Of a stretch of 64,000 bases of DNA, positions 25,089-34,580 are shown one piece after another. Made by a program: the position numbers and the translations under genes. Positions within the stretch are counted from its first letter, which is position 1; each line of letters starts with the position of its first letter. Source of the DNA: Colwellia sp. Arc7-635 (GTDB lineage Bacteria > Pseudomonadota > Gammaproteobacteria > Enterobacterales > Alteromonadaceae); contig NZ_CP034660.1 in assembly GCF_003971255.1 (NCBI RefSeq), positions 2,232,001 to 2,296,000 on the forward strand. Direction: 5' to 3'. The notes beneath the pieces were generated by a model that was not told where the DNA came from, did not search any database, and saw only the letters and a program-made list of their open reading frames with translations.

Positions 25089-27545
25089 ATGAATAAAAGA
25101 TCAGCAACAGGATATTTTAAACGCGCGTTACTCGTTTCAGCAATATTAAGTGCAATTAATGCGAATGCAGTTAATGCTCAAGAAGCTAATACATCGGCGC
25201 AAGGCGATGATAAAGACATAGAAAGAATAATGGTTACTGCCTCTAAACGGCTTAAAGGTTTGCAGGAATCTCCTGTTGCCGTAACAGTGGTAAGTGGACT
25301 CGCTGTTGAACAAGCGAAAGTTTTAGACATGAACGATCTGCAAACCCTTGTACCTACCTTACGTGTTACTCCTTTACAGCGCTCGGTGAACACTAACTTT
25401 GCTATTCGAGGTTTTGGTAATGGTACTAATAACATCGGTATTGAACCGTCAGTTGGTATTTTTATCGATGGCGTTTATCGCTCACGTGCTGCGGCTCAAA
25501 TTGGTGATTTACCGAGATTACAACAAATTGAAGTGCTGAGTGGCCCGCAAAGCACGCTATTTGGCAAAAATGCTTCTGCCGGTGTTATAAGTGTTCGCAC
25601 CATGGCACCATCTCATGATCTAGAAGGTAAGATTGAAGTAGGCGCTGGTAATTTCAATCAAAAATTAGTGAAAGGCCATATTACTAATGGTGTGACAGAC
25701 GAGTTAGCTCTGAGTTTGTCGGGTGGTTTTAATAAGCGCGATGGTTACACTGATAGCGTTGTTGGATTGAATCAAATTAATAATCGTGACCGTTGGAATA
25801 TTCGCGGACAAGCATTATATGAACCAACCGCTGATGTGACATTACGCTTTATTGCCGATTACAGTGAAATAGACGAAGCCTGTTGTACCGCTGCGGATGT
25901 TATAAATGGCCCAACAACCGGTGCTGTTAGAGCATTAGGGGGTATTGTACTTGATGATAGTGATCCCTTTATTTATAAATCATCGCTTAATATTGACCCA
26001 GACAACACCATAGAAGACAGTGGTGTTTCTGTGCAGCTTGATGTTGATTTTGATGGTTTTTCTTTTACCTCAATCAGTGCTCTGCGTCGAAATGACTCAA
26101 AATTTTTAAACGATGTTGATTATACCTCTCTCGATATTTTACAAGAAGGTGGGCACACTAAAATTGATACCTTTACGCAAGAGTTCCGTTTAACGTCTAC
26201 AGGAAAGCAAAGATTAGAGTGGATGGTTGGTGCGTTTATCTTCCAAGAAGAAGTAGAAACGGGTGACACGCTATATTATGGCGACGATATTCGTAATTAC
26301 TTTGATGTGCTGATGGCTGCAGGGGGTGCCGCTGGTTTATTAGCAGGTGTTGAAGGCGTTTACGGTCTTGCGCCAGGTACGTTCTTTTCAAATGAATCTT
26401 CAGTAAATTCAGAGTTTACTCAGGATAACGACGCTTATTCAATATTTGCTAATTTTGATTATCATATCTCGGACGACTTAACCGCAATCTTTGGGGTAAG
26501 TTACACGAAAGATGAGAAAAAAATTACGGCGCAACAAATCAATACTGATGTACTTTCCGGTATTGATATTGATACTGAGTTAACCGCTTTTAATGTGCCA
26601 TTATCCTTTATTCCAACGCTGGCTCCTGCAATCCCAACCTTAAAAAGCCTACAGTTTTTACCACCGATGCCGAGCTTACCTAACTCAGTTGAACAACATA
26701 AAAGCAATGACAGTAAAACTACATGGTCAATGCGCTTAGCCTATGAGGTGAATGATAATATTAATATTTTTGCCTCTGCGGCAACTGGTTTCAAAGCATC
26801 ATCATGGAATTTAGGACGAAACAGTAATCCTTTCGTTGCAGATCAAGCGGCATTAGAAAATGCTGGTCTTGCACTAGCTAACCAAACGTATGGCGGTAGG
26901 TTTGCTTCGCCAGAAGAAGCCAAGGTTTATGAGCTTGGTCTTAAAGCACGCTTTGATAAAGCGGCCTTTAACGTGACAATATTCGATCAAACTATTGAAG
27001 GCTTTCAATCGTCAATATTTATTGGTACCGGTTATGTATTAGCAAATGCGGGCAAACAAAGTACACAAGGTTTGGAATTTGACTCAACTTACAGCCCAAC
27101 AGAAAACTGGGCATTTACCTTAGCAGGTACTTTTCTTGATCCCGTTTACGATTCATTTAAAGGTGCTACAGGCCTAGATGGTCCAGTGGACTTATCAGGT
27201 GAAAAACCAGCGGGTATTCATGAACGTAGTTTAACAGCAGGTATTACTTACAATTATGAACTAGAAAACGGTATTTATGGTTATGTTAGAAGTGATTACA
27301 TCTACGAGAGTGAAGTCTTTCTTGCGGAAAATGTACCAGAGTCTCTAACACGTAAAGTCGGGACATTAAATGCCACTGCCGGGTTAAACTTTGATAATGG
27401 GTTGCACGTTCAACTTTGGGTGCGTAACTTAAATAACGATGAGTATCTATTATCGTCATTTCCACCGCCAATTCAGGCAGGTAGTTATAATGCTTACCCG
27501 AGTCAGCCACGTACTTATGGTGCTTCTGTATCTTACGAGTTTTAA
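25089..27545 (+). CDS. TonB-dependent receptor, catabolic-cluster type
   Basis: An 818-residue outer-membrane receptor. The signal peptide ends near NAVNAQ. A TonB-box-like DIERIMVTA comes at about 43-51. The plug contains PSVGIFIDGVYRSR and IEVLSGPQSTLFGKNASAGVIS. A barrel follows, with the carboxy-terminal RTYGASVSYEF. This iron-complex-receptor-like subfamily is often linked to uptake of organic substrates in marine and sphingomonad catabolic loci. It faces a LysR gene and precedes the beta-oxidation series, so it may import that pathway's substrate. Confidence 0.9.
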   Translation: MNKRSATGYFKRALLVSAILSAINANAVNAQEANTSAQGDDKDIERIMVTASKRLKGLQESPVAVTVVSGLAVEQAKVLDMNDLQTLVPTLRVTPLQRSVNTNFAIRGFGNGTNNIGIEPSVGIFIDGVYRSRAAAQIGDLPRLQQIEVLSGPQSTLFGKNASAGVISVRTMAPSHDLEGKIEVGAGNFNQKLVKGHITNGVTDELALSLSGGFNKRDGYTDSVVGLNQINNRDRWNIRGQALYEPTADVTLRFIADYSEIDEACCTAADVINGPTTGAVRALGGIVLDDSDPFIYKSSLNIDPDNTIEDSGVSVQLDVDFDGFSFTSISALRRNDSKFLNDVDYTSLDILQEGGHTKIDTFTQEFRLTSTGKQRLEWMVGAFIFQEEVETGDTLYYGDDIRNYFDVLMAAGGAAGLLAGVEGVYGLAPGTFFSNESSVNSEFTQDNDAYSIFANFDYHISDDLTAIFGVSYTKDEKKITAQQINTDVLSGIDIDTELTAFNVPLSFIPTLAPAIPTLKSLQFLPPMPSLPNSVEQHKSNDSKTTWSMRLAYEVNDNINIFASAATGFKASSWNLGRNSNPFVADQAALENAGLALANQTYGGRFASPEEAKVYELGLKARFDKAAFNVTIFDQTIEGFQSSIFIGTGYVLANAGKQSTQGLEFDSTYSPTENWAFTLAGTFLDPVYDSFKGATGLDGPVDLSGEKPAGIHERSLTAGITYNYELENGIYGYVRSDYIYESEVFLAENVPESLTRKVGTLNATAGLNFDNGLHVQLWVRNLNNDEYLLSSFPPPIQAGSYNAYPSQPRTYGASVSYEF

Positions 27546-27590
27546 TAACTGATATTAATGATGTGAGTGACTCATATCGAGCGAATTTAG

Positions 27591-27627
27591 TGCTTAATAA
27601 CTTATAACAGCTTTAAGTTGTTAAGCA
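27591..27627 (+). terminator. Hairpin downstream of the TonB receptor
   Basis: TGCTTAATAACTTA (27591) pairs with TAAGTTGTTAAGCA (27614), 14 bp with one T-G pair and a 9-nt loop. It is the first of two tandem stem-loops after the receptor gene. There is no T-run. Confidence 0.5.
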
Positions 27628-27696
27628 CGCAATTGACTAACACCAGTTTGTTTGTTTGTTGTTAATTGATACGTTGACGCTTAGTGTGTGGTTTTC

Positions 27697-27753
27697 AACA
27701 GCCTAGTGATATTTTATTGTGCTATTGGTGCAATAAAATATCACTAGGCTGTT
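27697..27753. terminator. Perfect 23-bp stem-loop
   Basis: AACAGCCTAGTGATATTTT plus ATTG at 27697-27719 is exactly mirrored at 27731-27753, with an 11-nt loop. It is far longer than needed for termination and lacks a U-run. It could be a strong transcript end, an mRNA-stabilising structure or a tiny mobile palindrome. Confidence 0.6.
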
Positions 27754-28204
27754 TATTGTTACCTTGCTTATTCCGTCTTTGCTACATGTATAATTTTAAT
27801 TTAATTCAGTGGCTTGGTGGTTAAACTCAAGTAATTATTCATTGTTTTATTTTGAAGTGGAACGTGTATAGATGGTGGTACATTGAAGAAAGGTTAACTT
27901 ATTACCGATGCTACCTGACCAATTTTCCTTCTTTTAAAGTTAATAGCCATTTATCTCCCAATTCGTATTCACGTAGTTTTCTGATTTATCGCAATAATCA
28001 TCCATCTAAAAATCACCCACCTAAATTCGTTTGAAGAATACTAGGTTATAAGAACTATTCATTTGTTTAATTTTTAAATTGCGCATAGCATGAATTAGTC
28101 GCATTAATCTGCTGTTTAATTATGTTAGTGGTAAAAATAAAATGATAACAAGAACAAGCGTTAACTTAATACAAACCCAACTTACAGCGGTAGTTGTGTA
28201 ACTT
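27754..28204. other. Spacer before the catabolic series with the 29-bp repeat
   Basis: No supported gene; a short open frame at 27852-28034 lacks a ribosome site and family features. The second copy of the 29-bp element is at 28045-28073, about 130 bp before the histidine phosphatase start. Confidence 0.5.
28045..28073 (+). repeat. 29-bp shared upstream element, copy 2
   Basis: Exact repeat of 24851-24879 (GTTATAAGAACTATTCATTT then GTTTAATTT). It lies upstream of the first gene of the plus-strand catabolic series, which suggests joint control with the TonB receptor. Confidence 0.8.
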
Positions 28205-28927
28205 ATGGCTGCTATTTACCTTATTCGTCACGGGCAGGCATCATTCGGCAAAGCTGATTATGATCAACTGTCTGAAAAGGGTTGCCAACAGTCTCAGTTA
28301 CTTGGGCAATATTGGCAGGCACTTGCGACCCCCGATAAAATGTTTTCTGGCGCATTGTTACGCCACGAACAAACACTTGAGGGTTTCTTAAAGGGCTATC
28401 AAGGTAATAAACCTTCTTCTGTTATACATTCTGGTTTTAACGAATTTAATCATGTTGATATGCTGACCCGTTACGATTCTCAATGGAAAAGTTTTGCTGA
28501 TATGGCGGCGATAATCAGCAAACAGCCTGAGGCAAATAAAGTTTTTCAAAAAGAGTTTTCTTTAGCGCTTAATCGTTGGGTTAGCGGCGAATATGATGGT
28601 GACTATATCGAAAGTTGGTCACAGTTTAAAAAACGTTGTATTGCTGCACTACACGACGTTATTGACCAAGAGTTAAATGCCAAAAAAGCTTTTAATCAGG
28701 TAACGCCTTCTAAAAATATTTGTATTTTTACCTCTGGCGGTACTATTTCAGTACTGGTTCAACATATTTTAGGCTTATCTGATCAAAGTACATTATCGGT
28801 CAATCAACAATTACGTAATACCGGCGTGACAAAACTACTTTTTACAAAAGACAGTATCAGTATTGATTACTTAAATAATTATGGTCATTTAACGCAAGCG
28901 GGTAATGACTGGGTCACCTTTAGATAA
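28205..28927 (+). CDS. Histidine phosphatase family protein
   Basis: A 240-residue phosphoglycerate mutase-like phosphatase with the catalytic YLIRHGQASFG at residues 5-15, a second His region (FTSGGTISVLVQHIL) and the acid segment FNEFNHVDM. Members near acyl-CoA catabolic genes are common, yet the substrate is unknown. The phosphorylating APH-type enzyme at 32474 hints that a phosphatase could matter in the same pathway. It heads the series, 53 bp before the SDR gene. Confidence 0.85.
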   Translation: MAAIYLIRHGQASFGKADYDQLSEKGCQQSQLLGQYWQALATPDKMFSGALLRHEQTLEGFLKGYQGNKPSSVIHSGFNEFNHVDMLTRYDSQWKSFADMAAIISKQPEANKVFQKEFSLALNRWVSGEYDGDYIESWSQFKKRCIAALHDVIDQELNAKKAFNQVTPSKNICIFTSGGTISVLVQHILGLSDQSTLSVNQQLRNTGVTKLLFTKDSISIDYLNNYGHLTQAGNDWVTFR

Positions 28928-28979
28928 ACGTAGCTAACAAAACAAGACAAAACAACAAAATTTAAATAGGAATGTAGAT

Positions 28980-29747
28980 ATGAGTACCAATTTATTTGAT
29001 TTAACAGGAAAAATTGCTTTAGTGACTGGCGCAAGTCGTGGTATTGGCGAGCATATAGCGAAATTACTGGCAGAAAACGGCGCTCATGTCATTGTCTCGA
29101 GTCGTAAAATTGATGGCTGCCAAGCTGTTGTTGAACAAATTGTTGCTGCTGGTGGCAGTGCGCAAGCAATCGCCTGTCATATCGGTGAGATGGATCAAAT
29201 AGAAAGCATTTTTAAACAAATATCAGCCGAACACGGAAAGCTCGATATATTAGTCAATAATGCCGCGGCAAATCCTTATTTTGGCCATGTACTTGATACC
29301 GACCTAGCTGCATTTCAAAAAACCGTTGATGTGAATATTCGTGGTTACTTTTTTATGTCGACCCTAGGCGCTAAATTAATGAAAGAAAATGACGGTGGGG
29401 CAATTGTTAATGTTGCTTCTATCAATGGTGTTATTCCTGGTGATTACCAAGGTATCTACTCGATTACTAAAGCAGCCGTTATCTCTATGACCAAAACGTT
29501 TGCCAAGGAATGTGCGCAATTTAATATTCGTGTAAATGCCTTACTGCCTGGTGGCACAGATACTAAATTTGCTTCAACGTTAGTCAATAATCCAAAAATA
29601 TTAGAACAAATGATGCATCACGTACCGATGAAACGTGTTGCACAGCCTGAAGAAATGGCAGGTACTGTTTTGTATTTGGTCTCTAATGCTTCTAGCTACA
29701 CCACAGGTACGGCGATTAATGTTGATGGTGGTTATTTAATTGGCTAA
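28980..29747 (+). CDS. Short-chain dehydrogenase/reductase
   Basis: A 255-residue classical SDR. The nucleotide-binding motif is TGASRGIGEHIAK (17-29), NNAAANP follows, the catalytic Ser is in VASING, and YSITK is the Tyr-Lys pair near 160. It oxidises or reduces an alcohol/ketone with NAD(P). Ribosome site AGGAATG. It sits between the phosphatase and the Old Yellow Enzyme homologue. Substrate unknown. Confidence 0.9.
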   Translation: MSTNLFDLTGKIALVTGASRGIGEHIAKLLAENGAHVIVSSRKIDGCQAVVEQIVAAGGSAQAIACHIGEMDQIESIFKQISAEHGKLDILVNNAAANPYFGHVLDTDLAAFQKTVDVNIRGYFFMSTLGAKLMKENDGGAIVNVASINGVIPGDYQGIYSITKAAVISMTKTFAKECAQFNIRVNALLPGGTDTKFASTLVNNPKILEQMMHHVPMKRVAQPEEMAGTVLYLVSNASSYTTGTAINVDGGYLIG

Positions 29748-29848
29748 ATGCAGTTAGCTTTAGCTTAAGTTGAATTAGGTTATAAAAAGACCAATGTACC
29801 GTGTGACTTATAGTGAGCAGACGGTAACAATTTTGAGCACTACAATTA

Positions 29849-29888
29849 CTCAGTAAAAGTTGCTCAGTAAAAGTTGCTCAGTAAAAAT
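29849..29888 (+). repeat. 14-bp tandem repeat, about three units
   Basis: CTCAGTAAAAGTTG is repeated head to tail at 29849 and 29863, with a changed third unit at 29877. It ends just before the ribosome site of the next gene. Confidence 0.8.
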
Positions 29889-29921
29889 TTATCATAAAAA
29901 TTAGAAAAGTTAGGAAATATA

Positions 29922-31037
29922 ATGAGTAACAATAACGCAGAAAAGCTTTTTCAGTCATTCTCAGCAGGTAGTTTAACCTTAAAAAATCGTACCGTTATGG
30001 CGCCGATGACACGTACTTTTTCACCTAATTATATTCCAACAGATGACGTGGCAAAATATTATCGCCGTCGTGCAGAAGGTAATGTTGGTTTAATTATTAC
30101 CGAAGGAACTTTTATTTCGCACAAAGCAGCTAATGGCTATGAACGTGTCCCTGCATTTTTTGGTGAAGAAGCGTTAGCGGGTTGGAAGCATGTGGTTGAT
30201 GAAGTACATGCCGCCGGAGGAAAAATAGCGCCACAACTATGGCATGTTGGCTCAGTACGTAAAGAAGGTATCGGACCAGACAAAGCGGTTCCAGCCTATA
30301 GCCCTTCAGGTTTATACAAACCGGGGTCACCAAATGGTGTTGCGATGAGCCAAGCAGACATTGATGAAGTGGTTGCTTCATTTGCTCAAGCTGCAGCCGA
30401 CGCTCAAGCTATTGGTTTTGATGCGATTGAAGTCCACGGCGCGCATGGATATTTAGTTGACCAATTCTTTTGGGAAGGTACTAACCAACGTAGCGATAAA
30501 TATGGTGGTTCATTAGAAAACAGAGCACGTTTTGGCGTTGAAATTGTTCAAGCTATTCGTGCCAAAGTGGGTGTGGACTTTCCTATAATCTTTAGATTTT
30601 CACAATGGAAACAACAAGATTACAACGCCAAACTTTGCCAAACGCCTGAAGAGTTAACAACATTTTTAACACTATTAAGCGATGCAGGTGTTGATGTTTT
30701 TCATGCCAGTACTCGACGTTTTTGGTTGTCTGAGTTTGAAGGCTCAGATCTAAACCTTGCTGGCTGGACGAAAAAAATCACCCATAAACCGGTTATTACT
30801 GTCGGTAGTGTGGGTTTAGATAGTGACTTTACCGGTGAAGGTAGTGCTGATTTAGGCGGCACATCAAACCCAACGGGTATCGATGGCTTATTAGCTCGCT
30901 TAAATAACGATGAATTTGATCTTGTTGCTATTGGTCGTGCTTTGCTAGTTGATCCTGAATGGGTTAATAAAATACAGCACAATCAAGAAGATGAAATATC
31001 ACCGTTTAATAAAGATGCACTGATGAAGTTAAGTTAA
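29922..31037 (+). CDS. NADH:flavin oxidoreductase (Old Yellow Enzyme family)
   Basis: A 371-residue FMN-dependent ene-reductase of the single-domain OYE type (no iron-sulfur extension). Typical motifs are TLKNRTVMAPMTR at the start, PQLWHVG, and HGAHGYLVDQFFWEGTNQRS with DKYGGSLENR. The distal FMN site contains VTVGSVG and AIGRALL. It probably reduces a carbon-carbon double bond next to a carbonyl or a CoA thioester. Good ribosome site, TAGGAAATATA. Confidence 0.92.
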   Translation: MSNNNAEKLFQSFSAGSLTLKNRTVMAPMTRTFSPNYIPTDDVAKYYRRRAEGNVGLIITEGTFISHKAANGYERVPAFFGEEALAGWKHVVDEVHAAGGKIAPQLWHVGSVRKEGIGPDKAVPAYSPSGLYKPGSPNGVAMSQADIDEVVASFAQAAADAQAIGFDAIEVHGAHGYLVDQFFWEGTNQRSDKYGGSLENRARFGVEIVQAIRAKVGVDFPIIFRFSQWKQQDYNAKLCQTPEELTTFLTLLSDAGVDVFHASTRRFWLSEFEGSDLNLAGWTKKITHKPVITVGSVGLDSDFTGEGSADLGGTSNPTGIDGLLARLNNDEFDLVAIGRALLVDPEWVNKIQHNQEDEISPFNKDALMKLS

Positions 31038-31055
31038 GTTAAGTTAAATTAAGTT
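31024..31055 (+). repeat. GTTAA microsatellite at the end of the OYE gene
   Basis: AAGTTAAGTTAAGTTAAATT and the following AAGTTA are a 5-bp repeat that includes the stop codon of the OYE homologue. It is likely slippage-grown. Confidence 0.7.
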
Positions 31056-31202
31056 AGATGAAGTTAATTACAGCCATCAGCGCGTACGCTAGCTACAAAA
31101 AAGCGAACGCTAAAGCTAACCATTAAGACAGCAAAGCTAACGTATTACGCGGGTAATGCGTTAACAAATGACTCATAGTAAAAATAATAATAAGGATTTC
31201 CC

Positions 31203-32411
31203 ATGGATTTTGAATACAGCGACAAGGTTAAAGAATTAATGGCACGTGTTAACGCTTTTATGGACGAGCACGTTTATCCTGTTGAAGCACTTATGCATGA
31301 GCAAGTAGCGAAAAATCAGTGGACAACACCAGCGCTGATGGAAGAGTTAAAAGCGAAAGCAAAAGCACAAGGTTTATGGAATTTATTTTTACCTATCAGT
31401 TATGGCAAATATAGTGCTGGTCTGACTAACTTAGAATACGCACCACTGGCCGAAATTATGGGTAAAGTGATGTGGGCACCAGAAGTGTTCAATTGCGCGG
31501 CACCTGATACAGGAAACATGGAAGTATTAGCAAAATATGGTAATGAAGCGCAGAAAAAACAATGGTTAGAGCCATTACTTGAAGGAAAAATTCGTTCAGC
31601 ATTTGCTATGACAGAGCCTGAAGTAGCGTCAAGCGATGCAACCAATATTGAACTACGTATTGAACGCGAAGGTGATGAATACGTGATCAATGGCCGAAAA
31701 TTTTATATTAGTGGTGCTTGTCGCAAGCAATGCGAAATTATGATTGTGATGGGCAAAACTGACCCAGACAATAGCAACCGATACATTCAGCAATCTCAAG
31801 TACTCGTACCTATGAATACACCAGGCGTAACTATGGTGCGTCCAATGCAAGTATTTGGTTATAACGATGCACCAGAAGGGCATGCAGAAATCACTTTCGA
31901 AAATGTCCGTGTACCGGTTGAAAATATTATTGTTGGTGAAGGTAAAGGTTTTGAAATTGCTCAAGGTCGTTTAGGCCCTGGACGTATTCATCACTGCATG
32001 CGATCCATTGGTGTTGCCCAACGCGCACTTGATTTAATGTGTAAGCGCGTTAATGAGCGTATTGTTTTTGGTCGTCCGATGATCAAACAGCAATCTGTTC
32101 GTGAAGACATTGCCATTTCAGCCTGCCAAATTGAGCAAGCTCGTTTGATGACCTTAAAAGCGGCTCAAAAAATGGATGCTGAGGGTAATAAAGCGGCGAA
32201 AGATATTATTGCGATGATAAAAATTGTCGCGCCGAACATGTCACTTGATGTACTCGACCGTGCTATTCAATGTCATGGCGCTGTGGGTGTCAGTCAAGAT
32301 ACTTTCTTAGCGCATGCTTATGCGGGGCAAAGAACCTTGCGTTTAGCTGATGGTCCTGATCAAGTGCATATGATGCAACTTGGGCGCGATTTAGTTAAGA
32401 AATCTACGTAG
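31203..32411 (+). CDS. Acyl-CoA dehydrogenase, ACAD10/11 type
   Basis: A 402-residue FAD enzyme of the acyl-CoA dehydrogenase fold, with [17 protein letters not shown] (FAD/substrate site), [13 protein letters not shown], and the late segment [20 protein letters not shown]. Sequence type resembles ACAD11-like proteins that partner with an APH-type kinase, encoded 62 bp downstream. In known systems (human ACAD10/11, bacterial levulinate use) such pairs act on 4-hydroxyacyl-CoA through a phosphorylated intermediate. Whether it is a plain dehydrogenase or does this chemistry is not settled. Confidence 0.9.
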   Translation: MDFEYSDKVKELMARVNAFMDEHVYPVEALMHEQVAKNQWTTPALMEELKAKAKAQGLWNLFLPISYGKYSAGLTNLEYAPLAEIMGKVMWAPEVFNCAAPDTGNMEVLAKYGNEAQKKQWLEPLLEGKIRSAFAMTEPEVASSDATNIELRIEREGDEYVINGRKFYISGACRKQCEIMIVMGKTDPDNSNRYIQQSQVLVPMNTPGVTMVRPMQVFGYNDAPEGHAEITFENVRVPVENIIVGEGKGFEIAQGRLGPGRIHHCMRSIGVAQRALDLMCKRVNERIVFGRPMIKQQSVREDIAISACQIEQARLMTLKAAQKMDAEGNKAAKDIIAMIKIVAPNMSLDVLDRAIQCHGAVGVSQDTFLAHAYAGQRTLRLADGPDQVHMMQLGRDLVKKST

Positions 32412-32473
32412 CGATACGTAGCATTAACTAGGGTAAAACCTTATCTAGCAAAAGAATGGAAGAGATAAAATAT

Positions 32474-33517
32474 ATGACAGCAACGGTTACATTTGATGTA
32501 GAAAAACTAGCCCAATACCTTGAGTCTCATGTCGAAGGTTTTGCTGGTCCTATATCGTTAACAAAGTTCCCTGGCGGGCAATCAAACCCAACTTTTAAGG
32601 TGACTGCTAAATCTGGGGTGTATGTAGTGCGTAGCCAACCACCAGGTAAATTGTTGAAATCAGCACATGCGGTAGACCGAGAGTTCCAAGTGCTTGATGC
32701 CTTGAAAGATACTGATGTACCTGTTGCTCAGGTCTATCATCTTTGCACCGATACTAACGTTATTGGCTCAATGTTTTATTTGATGGAATATTGCGATGGA
32801 GCGGTTTATTGGAGTGCGTCATTACCCGAAATTTCAACAGACGCCTACCGAGGTCAACTTTATGATGCAATGAACAAAGCGTTAGTGGCGCTGCATCGTG
32901 TTGATCTTGACGCTGTCGATTTACGCAGTTATGGCAAAGCCGGTAATTACTTTGAACGACAGTTCGGCCGCTGGACCTCACAATATCGCGCGACAGAATT
33001 ACAAACCATTGATGCCATGGACAGCTTAATACTCTGGTTAGAAAGCCACTTACCAGTAGACGATGGCAGAGTGTGTTTAGTACACGGTGATTTTCGATTA
33101 GACAACATCATGTTTAAAAAAGATAAACCAGAAGTTATCGCTGTGCTTGATTGGGAATTATCAACGCTAGGACATCCTTTTTCAGACTTAGCCTATCAAT
33201 GTATGCAGTTGCGTATGCCTCAAGGTTTAGGGTCTATCGACGGTTTGCAAGGTATTGATAGAGCAAGTTTAGGAATACCGTCTGAGCAAGAATATGTGGC
33301 GGATTACTGTCAGCGTATGGGGATTACTCAGATTGACAATTGGACCTTTTATCTTGCCTTTAGCTTTTTTAAATTAGCGGCGATTGTGCAAGGTGTAGCA
33401 AAACGTGCATCACAGGGTAATGCCTCAAACGAGCACGCGAATAAGGTTGGCGCTTTTGTTGAGCCTTTAGCAAAAATGGCTTTGAGTATCATTGCCGATG
33501 CGGATGATGAAAAATAG
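32474..33517 (+). CDS. APH-type phosphotransferase, acyl-CoA kinase-like
   Basis: A 347-residue kinase of the aminoglycoside phosphotransferase fold. The catalytic loop VHGDFRLDNIMF and the magnesium motif LDWELSTLGHPFSDLA are complete. I chose the ATG at 32474 (GGAAGAG 9 nt upstream) over an ATG 18 bp earlier. Next to ACAD11-type dehydrogenases, such proteins phosphorylate the hydroxyl of 4-hydroxyacyl-CoA rather than drugs. This is therefore very probably a catabolic and not a resistance gene. Confidence 0.88.
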   Translation: MTATVTFDVEKLAQYLESHVEGFAGPISLTKFPGGQSNPTFKVTAKSGVYVVRSQPPGKLLKSAHAVDREFQVLDALKDTDVPVAQVYHLCTDTNVIGSMFYLMEYCDGAVYWSASLPEISTDAYRGQLYDAMNKALVALHRVDLDAVDLRSYGKAGNYFERQFGRWTSQYRATELQTIDAMDSLILWLESHLPVDDGRVCLVHGDFRLDNIMFKKDKPEVIAVLDWELSTLGHPFSDLAYQCMQLRMPQGLGSIDGLQGIDRASLGIPSEQEYVADYCQRMGITQIDNWTFYLAFSFFKLAAIVQGVAKRASQGNASNEHANKVGAFVEPLAKMALSIIADADDEK

Positions 33518-33662
33518 CTTAGTAAAAAATAGTAAAAAAATAGAACTGAAAATAATTAACGAAATAAACCGTTAACTAAATAACTAACAAAATAAATAAT
33601 ATAGCAGGCTGTTATAAAAACAATAATTTATCTAACAACATTTGTAATGTAAGGAAATTAAC

Positions 33663-34424
33663 ATGGATCCACTATTAGATTTTACAGGAAAAGTTGCGGT
33701 TATTACCGGCGCGGCGCAAGGTTTCGGTAAGCTTCTCGCAGAAGAATTGGCTAAGCGTGGTGCCAAGCTAGTTATTAGCGATATTAAAGCCGCTGACGTA
33801 CTAAAAGTTGCTGAGGCTATCGCATCAACAGGTGCTGACGTTATCGGCATGGCGTGTGATGTCTCAAAAAATGAAGACTGTAAAGCGATGGTAGATACTG
33901 CTATTAAGCACTTTGGCCGCGTTGATATTGGTGTCAATAATGCCGGTATTGCCCACGAATTTATGCCATTGCATGACATTGATGAAGACATTATGGATTC
34001 TCAATTTGCCGTTAATGTGAAGGGCGTGCAATTTGGTATGCGTCATCAAATACAACAAATGTTGCAACAAGGTGAAGGAGCTATCCTAAATGTTAGCTCA
34101 ATGGCCGGTTTAAACGGTGCTGCAAGAGGCAGTGCTTATGCCATGGCAAAACATGCGGTGATTGGTTTAACTAAAACCGGTGCGGTTGAATACGGTCGTA
34201 ACAACATTCGTATCAATGCTATTTGCCCATTTTTTACGTTAACGCCGATGGTGACAAATTTTGCTGACGAAGACCAACAAAAAAGAATGAGTAAAGGCGC
34301 GCCTATGCATCGTTTAGGCGAACCAAAAGAGATTGTTGCCATGATGTTAATGATGTTGTCACCAGCGAATACCTATATGACCGGACAATGTATTGCGATA
34401 GATGGCGGCGTATCTGCTCAATAG
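33663..34424 (+). CDS. Short-chain dehydrogenase/reductase
   Basis: A 253-residue classical SDR: TGAAQGFGKLLAEEL, NNAGIAHEF, Ser in VSSMAG, and YAMAK. A strong ribosome site, TAAGGAAATTAAC, precedes the ATG. It follows the kinase gene and precedes the large acyl-CoA dehydrogenase. Probable role: oxidation of a hydroxyl intermediate. Confidence 0.9.
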   Translation: MDPLLDFTGKVAVITGAAQGFGKLLAEELAKRGAKLVISDIKAADVLKVAEAIASTGADVIGMACDVSKNEDCKAMVDTAIKHFGRVDIGVNNAGIAHEFMPLHDIDEDIMDSQFAVNVKGVQFGMRHQIQQMLQQGEGAILNVSSMAGLNGAARGSAYAMAKHAVIGLTKTGAVEYGRNNIRINAICPFFTLTPMVTNFADEDQQKRMSKGAPMHRLGEPKEIVAMMLMMLSPANTYMTGQCIAIDGGVSAQ

Positions 34425-34580
34425 CACTTTATATTTTAGTGTTTGAGTACTTTAGAATTGAGTATTTCAGAATAGAGTGTTGCTATATAACACACTGATT
34501 TAACGAAAGTATATTAGCCATTGTACGTTATTAACTATGGCTAATACTATCGACAAGTTAAAAGATAAGAAGAGAAAAGT

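Noticed and set aside
27852-28034. A 60-codon open frame upstream of the histidine phosphatase gene
   Set aside because: No ribosome site, no recognisable family, and it lies in AT-rich regulatory DNA.
32474-33517. Aminoglycoside resistance gene
   Set aside because: The fold is right, but the neighbour is an ACAD11-type dehydrogenase. Such APH-like proteins in catabolic clusters act on hydroxyacyl-CoA.
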